Shown here: positions 34,010-44,730 of the stretch, piece after piece | Numbering within the stretch: the first letter of the stretch is position 1 | How the letters are laid out: each line of letters opens with the position of its first letter | Source: Eupeodes corollae | Taxonomy: Eukaryota > Arthropoda > Insecta > Diptera > Syrphidae | NCBI RefSeq assembly: GCF_945859685.1 | Contig: NC_079147.1 | Location: 146,902,645 to 146,966,644 of the forward strand | Length of the DNA: 64,000 bases | Reading direction: 5' to 3' | Program-made: the position numbers and the translations under genes | Notes under the pieces: model-generated | Seen by the model: only the letters and a program-made list of their open reading frames with translations | Told to the model about the DNA's origin: nothing | Databases searched by the model: none

Positions 34010-35290
34010 TCTGCCTTATCCTTTTCAAACCCCTTCGCAATCACCCAGCTCCTTTTTTTTACATTTTTTTAAACATACTTTCTTCCCTTTTTGCCTTATT
34101 CCACCACCATTATCTCTGCCTCTATGCAAATCTTTCATATATATATTGTGAATTATATATAAATATAAAAAAGAATTAAATAAAATATATAGAAATTGAT
34201 TAAAACAAAACAAATGATATGCTAATGTTTTACTTAAAATACATTTTTTTGCATTAAAATAAGAATTATAAATATTTAAAATTAAACAAAAAAAAAACAT
34301 AAAAATTGTATAAAGCAACAACAAACAAAAAAAGCATTGTGAATAATTTAATTAATTGTAAAACTCGATAATTATTATCTAAAAAATTATGAAAAATAAA
34401 ATCGCAGGTTTTTAAGTAAAATTAACATAGCAGTCATGCATACATACAACTACTCTACTACTACAACTACACCTACAACAAGAACAAAATACTATCATTT
34501 TTTCCATTTTTTTGAATAAAAATAAATAATAAGAACATAAAAAAATGTGAGTTAATTTATACTTAATAAAAAAAAAAAATCATATTAAACAAAACAAAAA
34601 TGAATTTAAATGGTGTAAACTCTTTTTTCTCTCTTACAACATACATATATAAATATATATACACTCAAAAACGACAGGCAGTTTTATTATGAAAAAAAAA
34701 ATAAAAATTATACAAAACAAAATAAATAATAATAATAAAAAAGTTACGACGAAGTGTGAAAGAAGAAATTTAAACAAATTGAAAAATGGAAATCAGTCAA
34801 CTGAAGGAGATTTTCAGTTAATTATACTATATTATTATGAAATACTTGTAATATAATTATTTTTATTGTGTTATTTTTAAAAGTGACTAAAAAAATTATA
34901 AAATAAAAACAAATCATATTAAAAAGAAAAGAAACATTAAAAATGGAGAGCAGTAAGAAAAACTTAATACATAAGAAGAAAGATTAGCCGAAGGAGAAAA
35001 AAAGAAAAAGTGAACTTTAAAATAAATTATAATTAAAAAATTTGTGAAAGACGAAAAAACAAAGTTAAAATGTGTAAAATGATACTTTTGAAGAAATGCA
35101 TTCAAAAAGAAAAAAGAAATACAAAACAAAAATTAAAAAAAAAATAATAAAAACCGAAAAAATATTTTAAAGAAGTCTTTTTTTTATTAATAACTTTAAG
35201 GCTTTATGAATGGTATAAACAATCAAAAACTTGGTTTCTTAGTTAGAACTCAAAATACCCATTAACAATAAATTGTATGATGATTTTGCA
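34010..35290. other. A-rich intergenic DNA
   Basis: Low-complexity A/T-rich stretch; the open frames in it are runs of Lys/Phe/Ile codons and not credible genes. Confidence 0.55.
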
Positions 35291-35493
35291 GGGGTGACAT
35301 TCTGTATCGCACAAGCGAATAAACGTTTTCGCTTGTGCGAACGATTTGCTTCACGTAACATGAAAAACGAAAGTTTTCGTTCGCACACGCGAAAGAAAAA
35401 AAACGACAGCTTATTCGTTGACGTTTCTCTTGTAAAATTGTTTAGTTTCACTATTTTTGTCAAAAAAAGTTATTAATAAATTAAAAAAAAGAA

Positions 35494-36922
35494 ATGATAC
35501 GTGAATATATTGCCTTTTTGACCGACAGTGAAGAAGAAAATGAGGATTCGGAGTTACTGAACTTGCGAAGTGTAAGGAAAAATCTTAGAGATTTTTCGGA
35601 TCTATTTACTTTGCAAGACCAAAGGTGTGTCTTAATTATTTGTTGCTAATTATTGTTTTAAAATATTTGTTTCAAAATTATAGCTTTATTCAACGATTTC
35701 GGTTGAGTAAAATAGCCTTCAAATACGTGTTGGATAATATACGCATAAAAACAGGGACACGAGTAACATATATTCCTCCAATTTTGAGACTTTGCTCTAC
35801 TTTCGAGATGCTGGGTGGAGGAAATTACCAATGGTCAGTTGGAAATGATTTCGTTTGCCCTATTGCACAGAGTACTCTGTCAAAAGTTTTTGGCGAATAC
35901 TTGATATCCTTGGAAGATCAAATTTGTCCGGAATGGATCAAATGGTAATCGGATTTTGAAGAGGACGAAACAGAAAGTTACTTTTGCAACAAGTATAAGA
36001 TTCCCGGTGGTAAGCATATTAACATATATTTTGGAGTTTCTTGTAAACACCACAGATATGTTGGTATATGTTTATGATCTCCAACTTTTTCAATTTTAAA
36101 GTTATTGGCTGTGTTGATGGCACCCAAATAAGTTTAATCCGGCCAACTGAGAACGAAGAAATGTTCTACAATCGAAATGGATACCACAGTATAAATACGA
36201 TGATTGTATGTAAAAATAGTAGATATTACCTGAAATTTAAATCAATTTTGTATGTATATTTGATATATAATTTTCCACAGGTAAATGATCACAAGTACCG
36301 AATAATTGCAGTTTCTGCTAAATATGGTGGTGCTGCTCACGATTCATTCGTATGGAGCAGCTCTGGTATTAAAAATAAACTTGAATCAAGATATAATCAA
36401 CGTATTAGAAGAAATTCTAAACTACTAGGTATTATATAGAAAAATCTTTCTATCATTTTTTTAAAATCGTGTTTCAAGGTGACAGTGGGTATCCATTGGA
36501 ACCCTGGCTACTAACACCGTATAGAAAGGCAAGAGGTCATGACGAAATACACTTTAACACAGTTTACGCTGGAGCACGCAACATAAATGAGCGATGTATA
36601 GGTATTCTGAAAGGTGTTATTCAAAACTTATTATTAATCAAAAAAAAATATACTAAGCTTTTTTAGTTCTCTTAGGCAGGTGGAGGTGCTTGCTCCTTGA
36701 AAGGAAAAGTAGATACAGTCCAAAAAAAGTTTCTCAGTGTGTCAATGTATGTGCTGCACTTCACAACATTTGCATCTACTATAAAGTTCCTGTGACCGAA
36801 ACAGTTAGTGAGGATGAAGCACAATACCATTGGGAGGCGGAGGATAGTAACAGATTATCCTTAAAAAAAACTGCAGAAAAAACTCGCAACAGAATTAAAC
36901 GTTCATTAGTTCAAAGATCTTA
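35494..36922 (+). pseudogene. Harbinger transposase (HARBI1-like), spliced, one in-frame stop
   Basis: DDE nuclease that excises and inserts the element together with its Myb-like partner. ATG at 35494 (MIREYIAFLTDSEEENEDSE). Several introns with GT/AG borders are visible, for example after LFTLQDQ, after KYKIPGG (36010) and before VIGCVDG, around 36210-36282, 36429-36479 and 36618-36677. Domains in order: N-terminal helix region (FRLSKIAFKYVLDNIR, NYQWSVGNDF, QSTLSKVF), catalytic D in CVDGTQ, second D in GDSGYP, E in RNINERCIGILKGRWRC; tail VCAALHNICIYY. All three catalytic residues are present. The stop TAA at 35946-35948 interrupts the frame between EWIKW and SDFEEDE, so this copy is probably inactive but nearly intact. 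Confidence 0.8.
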
Positions 36923-37308
36923 ACGATTTCTTTATAATTATTTTTAGAAATAGTATGTAATAAAAACCAAAAGAGTTTAAATAAGTTAACTAATCTATTT
37001 ATTTCATAAATATAGTTATAAACATTTAACAAAACAAAACGAAAGTAATAAGTAGTTTCCTGAGATCAATTCACATGTAAATATGTACACATCAAAAAAT
37101 AATGAGAAAACAAAAAATTAAGAAGTAAACATTAAATGAAGGTCACAATGGTCAATCAGTCAAGGTGGTATCACAAAAACCAACTAATGTTGGGTTCTTA
37201 AACCTAGTTCATACTCTTTAAGTTCGTTGGTTCTTAAACCTGTTCTCTTATAAATAATTTTTTTTTTTTGATTGGTAGCGTTGTCTAAAGCTTGTTGTTT
37301 TAAAATCT

Positions 37309-38135
37309 TTACTTCCGTTTGAGATCTCGTATTTCTGACAATACGTCCACGACTTTTTTGTAAAAGTCTTCACTGGAACTTGCCGAGTTCTTAAACATTT
37401 CCAGCTTGTCCATCATTCCTTTAGATGCAGATGATTGTGAAATGTTCTTTTCAGTATTTGTTTGTTCCGCAAGAGCAACAGAAATCGGAACAGCAGCAGG
37501 AACAGTCTCCTCACTTTTTGAACTCACAAGGGATTTGACAAGATTGTCTAGACTATCCTTTGACTCCCATGATGAAGATGAGGACGACGAATGGCGCGTA
37601 GGTGGTTGGCTCATAGGCGGTTGCGGTTGAATATCGGCACTAAATGTCTTTATGTCGTTTATCCCATATATTGCTGTCCGTATTTTTGCTAATTCTACTA
37701 CAGCTTCCTCGAACGGAGTTAGTTCCTTTTTCTTGCATGGGCCTCCACCAGTTTTGTGTAGAGAGTTTTTATTCTCCTCAAGTTTTTGCTTTGTGCGGTG
37801 TTTAAAGTCGGCCCATGTCTAAAAAAGAAAGAAGTTTATGATGATAATAAAAACAACTTTATAAACATTACTAACTTTCTTCCAGGCTTTACAATTTTTG
37901 ATGGGGGCCCATTCGAGTTAAGCTTTAAGGTAAGTGCTTCCCACCGTTTGTTGTTCGGGTCCCTTCCTGAGCTCTCTGCTTGGCTATTTGTTGCCATTGA
38001 AGTATACTTGCGCATGTAGGCGAGTAAAATTTCTTTTTGGGCAGGTGTTGTGTTGGAAGTCCTTTATAGAAAGTGAAATAAAATTATTGTTTTGTAAAAT
38101 TTAATTGTAGAAATACTTACATTGCAAGCGATGTT
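37309..38135 (-). CDS. Harbinger accessory protein with Myb/SANT-like (zeste-type) domain
   Basis: Partner of the transposase that is expected to bind the transposon ends and help nuclear import. The minus strand reads from about 38070: TSNTTPAQKEILLAYMRKYT, then EALTLKLNSNGPPSK, an intron (about 37887-37818, with donor GTTAGT), then TWADFKHRTKQKLEENKNSL and KELTPFEEAVVELAKI. The C-terminus is Ser-rich, then MDKLEMFKNSASSSEDFYKK and a final EIRDLKRK. The WADFK/KTGGGP pattern matches the Myb/SANT-like domain of Harbinger partners and of zeste. Ends with TGA-type stop around 37309. Exon borders are approximate; the start exon around 38130-38200 is uncertain. Confidence 0.65.
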
Positions 38136-38818
38136 CTTTTTTATTATTGCAACCTGCAAGCATTCAAGCAAAGTTCTTTTAAACATTTCCTTTTTGTCAA
38201 AACACAATCTGTCACAATTATAGTGATGAGTCTTCATAACTATTTAGAGTTATACAATTTTACTTTAATCGAAATGTAATGTTTTATTATTATTTTTTTG
38301 TTTTTTACTTAACAATCACCAAAATCGAAGTTGAAATCCTTAGAAAGTTAACTAAATGTACCTTCTTTTTCTTTATTTTGCCTCATTTTATGTCTTTAAT
38401 CATATACATATCGATTTTTTTTAGTTTAATGTATCGATTAAAATTAATTTCTCATCTTTCAAGATGTCTGACAGCTGCCAACATCCTAGAAGTATGCAAT
38501 CAGATTTTGTTGATTTTGAAGCAAAAACGAACACAAGCAAAAACGAAATGCGATACAGAATGCCAATTATCGTTTTCGCACATTTTCTTTCGTTTTTGAA
38601 AAACGAACAATCGCTTTCGTTTCGTTTGTTACTGAATCTGTCAGAGTACAAATATTTGTCTTCTAGATAAAGTTGAAATCATTTGAGTATCTTAGTTAGT
38701 TTCTGAAAATTCTCATTAGTTGTGAGTCTTTACTTGACTCTATATGAAGTTTTAAACAAACCTTGAATCTCTCATAGATTTCAAAAATTCGTTTTTTTTT
38801 TAAATTATTTAGTGCTGG

Positions 38819-39147
38819 GGTGGAATCGGCTAAGGTGATTGTTGACTATCAATTTTTTGATAGTCAAATTGACTATCATTTTTATTCCGTCTGTGTAAGA
38901 TGATTCAACTCAATTCAATTCGATTGAACAATTTCAGATTCAAATTGTCAAAATTCGTTGTTGCCTTGGTGAAATTTTAAATTTATTCTTATAAAATATC
39001 TAAGTAAAAGTTTCAAATTGGCTGATTTTGATATAAAATTCTTACTTTTTTTGCTTTTTTTGAATGTCGTAAGCTTTGTAGGTCACAGGAATGTGTTTTT
39101 TAAAAGAAACAATGTGAACTAAGAATCACCTTAGCCGATTCCACTCC
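38819..39147. mobile_element. 329-bp MITE with TGG duplication
   Basis: Ends GGTGGAATCGGCTAAGGTGATT and (reverse complement) GGAGTGGAATCGGCTAAGG are inverted repeats. TGG lies at 38816-38818 and 39148-39150. A small internal palindrome (TGACTATCAATTTTTTGATAGTCA) sits near the left end. 3-bp duplication, Harbinger-like. Confidence 0.8.
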
Positions 39148-39261
39148 TGGTTTTCTATGTGAACTTTGATTTTAACTATCTGCTCAAATTTTAAAAACAC
39201 TCGTTTTCAAAATTATTTGTATATTCTTAACTATATTTCAAACACTTGATATGATAGAATT

Positions 39262-39467
39262 GTTTAGGTTTAAGGTGCAGCCCCCAAAACGTTTTCTATG
39301 ATGTTCAAATCCTGTGAGTATGGCGGCCATCTTAATACCTCCACACTTTGGCTCAATATACGTGTTAACAACCTGGGCTGTATGTAATGGCCACGGCAGA
39401 GGTTCAGCTTGCAGCTATGGTTATTGGAGCCTTCCAAATTATTTTTCAGCCGTATTACGGTTGTCAA
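39262..39467 (-). pseudogene. Tc1-like transposase C-terminal fragment
   Basis: Reads SQSVEVLRWPPYSQDLNIIE followed by NVLG, i.e. the SPDLNPIEN motif with the third catalytic residue. Only this segment survives. Confidence 0.7.
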
Positions 39468-39659
39468 TTATCAATACGCTAGTTGACATTTTTCAATGAA
39501 ATTTATGAATTGGTATTATCGTTGTCAGCTCTTCAGAAATTAGATCTATTGTGAACGATTCAAATTGACAGTCTTGGTATTATGGTTGTCAAAATATTTG
39601 TTAATTATCAAATTTTCAGTCAACCACAAATTCCTTGTTGATAAAATATTTTACGGATC

Positions 39660-40098
39660 GCGAAAGCCAAAAGCATGTCTACTATTGAACTATTTTTCGG
39701 TGAAAATGAAATTGAAGAAGAAAATACTTTGGAGAAAGCAAAGATTCGAAGAAAACTACGCGATGCCCAAATCCGATGGATTTGGCTGAACATATGTATG
39801 TAGATAAAAGATCCTTTTTAGTTACATTACAAAATCTAATTTGGCTCACTTTTAGATTCATTCAAAACTTTAGACTTTCCAAAGAAGCCTTCCTTAATGT
39901 ATTTTTAGATATCAACGACAAGTTAAAACCAACGAAAAGACAACAATCCATCCCAAACATACTAAAATTTGCAGCTGTCTTAAGATTCCTTTCGAATCGG
40001 GTTAAGGGGTGGCATATTTGCCGTAAAATCTTATTATTCTTCAGTGTAAAAAATACCAATAAACAAAATAAACGCGAAATATTCACGGTTTTTTGATT
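39660..40098 (+). pseudogene. Harbinger transposase N-terminal remnant
   Basis: ATG at about 39675 (MSTIELFFGENEIEEENTLE), a frameshift region, then FIQNFRLSKEAFLNVFLDIN and PNILKFAAVLRFLS. Related to the 35494 transposase by pattern. Catalytic part missing. Confidence 0.75.
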
Positions 40099-40295
40099 TT
40101 TAGACATCTTCACTACGTCGCTTGAGCTCGAAAACTTGGTTTATTAATAAGCCCAACATCATAAATATGTTACCAAAGGGGGACAAAGTTATCAAACTAT
40201 TAGTAAAGCAATCATAAACCTGGAACTATAAATTGGTGGAAGAGAAATGTATACGCCAAAAGAACACTAGAATTTAAAGCATTTATTAAGTATAA

Positions 40296-41453
40296 TACCC
40301 CCTATTACAATTGGCGAGTCGAATCAATAAACGTTTGAGTGTGAGAAATTTGTATATCCGTTGGCGAATTGAGAACCGTTGATTCGACTTAAATGTCAGA
40401 CATTTTTCGAAGATTGATCTCACTCTATTGTCGCTATCGAATGTTCATTGATTTGAACGTCATTCGTGTTATTATTTGTCGAAAGTTCATATTGTGTGAG
40501 AAAAGCTCGAAGCTTATGTAAAAGAAATGTCGGAAAATAAAACAATGTAAGTTTAAAAGTATATTTCATTTCTTTTATAAAATAACATGAATCAATGCAT
40601 TTTGATTCAGCTGCAAGAGAACTATTTAAAAAAAAAAGAATTATTGGGACCAATTTGCTACAACTCTCAACTCACTTCGGACACATACTCGCGATGGAAA
40701 AGAGAATTATTGAACGACGAAATAAAAATATAAATACTACCAAGGAACATTGAACGTTCTCCTCTATGGTACCACATTTTAAGAACTGACTTAAGATTAC
40801 TGGATTTCTATATAAAGAAAACATGGGTTGATCCAGGATATCTTGAGTCAACATAACAAATACACATTTTATGGTCACACGCCTTAAAGCAAAAGCTACT
40901 TTCGGGGAAAAAACTTAATATCATTGCGTTTAAACTGTAATATCCTTTTCTGCTAAGATACTGATGACGCAACTTAATCGGAGCAACGATTCCTATATGG
41001 GTGCCGTCAACACATCCTATTAATCCTGGTAACCTGGTTGTTAAAAAAAAGTAGTTTCGTGTGTTTTATTTCTCATCGAATTACATGTTGAGTTTTATCC
41101 AGGTTGGACATAATTTGTCTTCAATTGCACTCACAACTTTTTTTAATACTAAGGAGACCAAACCGAGGATTGCGACAGGCCTAAGTCAAAATCTTTTCCT
41201 ACGCTGCTCTGATAACTCCCTCTTAGGGCAGAAACTAATTTTAGTATAGCAGGTATTAAGGAGGTGCTTGCATTTTTAAATTGGCCTTCCAATTTGTTTG
41301 ATACGAATACAAACGCTTCCTTATTCAGTCAAAAATATGATCTGAAACTTAAGGAATTAATTAGAATTACAATAACTTCCACTACGTACAAAATAATGTT
41401 GCTAATGAAAATATCTCACTTCGAACGTTCGATTCGCCAACCATAATAAGGGT
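40296..41453 (-). mobile_element. degenerate Harbinger element with inverted repeats
   Basis: Ends: CCCCTATTACAATTGGCGAG then TCGAA at the left; CCCTTATTATGGTTGGCGAA then TCGAA (reverse complement) at the right, with AACG close behind in both. The interior minus strand reads GLIGCVDGTHIGIVAPIKLR, then YVDSRYPGSTH, the catalytic part of a Harbinger transposase, with frameshifts. Only two of the three catalytic motifs are recognisable. Confidence 0.75.
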
Positions 41454-41499
41454 ATAAATTGAACCTCTGAAAATCATGTAAAGTTTAAACTAATAACTC

Positions 41500-42450
41500 T
41501 TGAAGTTCATTCCAGCCTGAAGTCGATAGTTTAAATTGCGCTTTTATTCGCCAATCTCTATTAGATTCCGATAAATCTAACCCAAGCCCTTAAACATTTT
41601 GCAAGAGCACTCCATTCTCTGCATGGTTAACTGAAAGCTTGGACGTGGTGATACGGAGGTAAAACGACACGGTGGAAATATAATCTTTAGTGTTCTTTCT
41701 ACCTCAGGCGTACCACAAGGTAGCCACTTAGGTCCCCTTCTTTTTTTGTTCACCGTAAATGATATGCAGTTGATTTTTAAATACTACCGTATCTCACTAA
41801 GCTGATGAAACAACATTTTTCAAATCCATTCCGTCGATACATGATTTTTAACTTAGAACTAGAGCTCAACAGTGTCTCAGTCTGGTGTAAAAAGAACTGA
41901 TTAGATCTAAATTTAAACAAATGTCAGTTAATTATTTTTTCACTAAAGCGGGTAAGAAACTTCACCCCGTCAATACTTTCTCAATAACAAATCCATTACC
42001 TCTGTTGAGCAAGGAATTAATTCCCCATACTCAAAACCAACTCATCATTCGTTTTAGTTAAACTTCAGTCAAATGAATTTTCCAACCTCTATGTTACTCG
42101 ATCTCTCTACATCAGCTTTGTAATTCGACTCCTTAAATATGCCTCTCAAGTATGTTTCCCTTCATATTTTAAGAATTAAGACATTTCGAGGACTACTTTG
42201 GCATGATCCCCTAGTCCCCCATATCAAATTGAACAATTTTAACACTCTGAAAGAATGTTAACAGAGGTATCTGACATCTTGTTTATGCATTATGCATCGT
42301 CTGCTCTCTGTCTCTATTAAATGCCTTAATCTTTAAATTCCATCTTCCTTATAACTAAATAGTTTGAGAATAATCACCTCTTTTATGTTTCCACCCTACG
42401 CACACTACTTATGGCCCAAATTAACCCAATACTCGCATTCTATGTAATGG
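41500..42450 (+). mobile_element. Jockey-clade LINE RT remnant
   Basis: Reads IIFSVLSTSGVPQGSHLGPL followed by LFLFTVNDM (RT motif), broken by stops. Downstream pieces are barely recognisable. Confidence 0.65.
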
Positions 42451-42799
42451 GAGCCCGCTGAAGTTAGTGTAAACTAACTTTTCGTATTAGTTATTATTAG
42501 TTATTAGTAGCTCAACTAATAATGTCGTTCCGAAAAAAGTTGTACAATTAAAACAAAAATGGTTTGACACGGAATGTAACGAAACAAATCATTTAACGTT
42601 GCCGGAGTCCTAAAAAGTGTTATTATGAATCTAATGCAGCATACAAATAGCCGTACCTAAAAGAGAAAACTACTTTGGAAAACAACCAAGAGGTACAAAG
42701 GAACTGTAGTAACTTGTCAGAGATTAAAGTCATGTGGCTGAAATCACTGAGGAATTTAAAAATGCGAGGAGGAAAGTTATTCGACAACAAATAATATTA

Positions 42800-43420
42800 T
42801 CACGATAACATCCATTATAGATGCGCTCCAAGCGAGAAACATAAAAGTGTATGCCCTTTCTGTTGATTTTAAAACAGCCTTCGACCTTATAAGTCGAAAT
42901 TTTCCCTTTTATAAGCTCTAGAAATAAGGAAATTACTACACAATTTAAAGGAATTGTATTCAGACAAAAAGAACCATGGTTCTTATTGCTCAAGGTTGTC
43001 TTCTGAGTGCACTGTTGTTTTCACTCTTTATAAACGATGTGCAAGACTAACTTCCTGGTGGAATACGTATCACGGTTTTGAACAGCAATGTTCTTTTGTA
43101 TGCAGATGCTCTTGTGATACTTTCTGAATTCCCAGAAAATCTTTAACTTATAATAAATCGCCTAGCGAAATACTGCAATGAATAGGATCTTCAAATAAAC
43201 TCCAACAAATCAAAAGTAATGGTCTTTAGTAGATCAGCAAGTAGCTAAAACAGAATTTTTGGGTTTTAAATGGTATGAGCTTGGAGATTGTAGATCAGTA
43301 CAAATATTTGTGTTTAAAACTGAATAGAGATTTAAATTTCAGCTTGCACCTTCTGAGAATAAGCAAAACATAATTCTGAATAATCAAATTGACATCTTGT
43401 AGTGAAGTATAAAATAATCG
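42800..43420 (+). mobile_element. second LINE RT remnant
   Basis: Reads RNIKVYALSVDFKTAFDLI, then QGCLLSALLFSLFINDVQD, then LLYADALVILSEFPENL (YADD changed to YADA), then INRLAKYCNE and SNKSKVMVFSRSAS. Many stops; different family from its left neighbour. Confidence 0.7.
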
Positions 43421-43824
43421 ATGCTGTGGTTAAATAGAACTTGTGTTACATGCGTCCTATATGGTGTTGTTATGATCGCCAAATTTCAAAAAAAAAAAAA
43501 CGTTTTAAAAATGAATTTCAAATTACATTTAAAAACGCCAACCAACGCACTTCATCTTGAACCAAGGCTTCAAAATTGTTTACACACACACAAAGGAACA
43601 GGTGATCCAAAATAGCTGGAATGTGAAAAAAGAAATCCACTTTTGGATGACTAACGCCGATGTTATTTGAATTTCTTTTAGATTTACAGCAAAACATGTT
43701 TTTTTTTTTTGAATTTTGTAATTAAACAAAAACTTAATATGTATTTGAAAATATATCAAAAATAATTAGTTAGTCAAAATTCTAAATTGTAAAATAACAT
43801 CATATTTTTCGACATTTTCTTAAA

Positions 43825-44696
43825 ATGAATTTATCCGCAACAAAAAAATTAATACAAGTTTCGGAAGAAATGCAAAAACCAGTCTTTGGTATGTAAAGTT
43901 ATCTTTTAAAAATAAATCATATTTTTAATATGAATACATGCCTCCTAATTTAAAAAGTTCCAATTGTTTTGGGGAATGAGTGTTTTATTATAAGCCAACA
44001 AGACGTTCGAAAGATTGAAGATTCACGTTTTATATCGTACCATAAACTTGGACCTAATGGTTAGAAATCATAATTTCTCTGAAACTGATAAATCAAATTG
44101 TGTTGATTCTTTCTTTCGAATACAGGAGAACTTATTCCAGTTGAATCAATGTTTGGACAAGAAGGGGCGTTGAAGGATGCTCTGGCTACTGCATGCAATT
44201 TTCAAAATCAAGCACAATATGGCAATCAGCAACTCCATGAAATGCTTGCAACATGTAACGGGTAATTTGCTTACCGTAAAAAAGAACAACTTGTATTCTG
44301 TTTGTTTTTATTCAGACCAAAGCAGGAACCCAGTAAGCCGATAAAAGCATCAATTGCCCAGCAAATGGAATGGGCCAATGTATGTAATAATACATCGCCT
44401 GCAGTAAGTCTTGTTTTTGCTATCATCAAAAAACCAAAGTTATCGTCTATTTATGAATTTAGTTTCCGTTTACCAATTCGGCTTCCACATCAATGAGTGA
44501 TATGCCTAAGTATCGAAGCCTTAAATGTTCTTGCAATAAAGCTTGTTGCTGTTCGTGTTCTACAACAAAATATATAAAAGATCAAGGTAGCAACACTACG
44601 GAGAATGAAGACAGCGCAGGACAAATTGAAGGAACACTCAGTGCTAGACAAATGCTGAAAATTCGCAAGTCACTTGAAGATACAATGGGAATATAG
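43825..44696 (+). CDS. unrecognised 207-residue protein with cysteine cluster (five exons)
   Basis: Exons 43825-43888, 43958-44059, 44126-44261, 44316-44403, 44463-44696; all have GT/AG borders and the phases join to exactly 208 codons with stop TAG. The start is the ATG giving MNLSATKKLIQVSEEMQKPV. The middle is Gln-rich (FQNQAQYGNQQLHEMLATCN). A Cys cluster (KCSCNKACCCSCS, about residues 142-156) could bind metal or be lipid-modified. The C-terminus is acidic then helical (LSARQMLKIRKSLEDTMGI). No signal peptide or membrane segment. It lies tail-to-tail with Nol6, the stop codons 34 bp apart. Compact short introns and clean joins argue for a real host gene. I do not recognise the family and assign no function. 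Confidence 0.8.
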
Positions 44697-44730
44697 AAGG
44701 TTTCAACAGACAAACAGAAGTACAAAAAAA

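Larger units (their letters stand above)
35296..38566 (+). mobile_element. two-gene PIF/Harbinger transposon
   Basis: The left end (GACATTCTGTATCGCA) and the reverse complement of the right end (GGCATTCTGTATCGCA) match over about 16 bp. Similarity continues inward (CGTTTTCGCTTGTGCGAACG against CGTTTTTGCTTGTGTTCG, then TTTGCTTCA). It holds the two genes typical of the superfamily, converging: a transposase on + and a Myb/SANT-like partner on -. I could not confirm the 3-bp duplication; a further terminal-like sequence lies to the right up to 38644. Confidence 0.8.

Noticed and set aside
33603..34324. Several 70-110 codon open frames on both strands
   Set aside because: Phe/Ile/Lys-rich low-complexity frames inside A/T-rich and foldback DNA.
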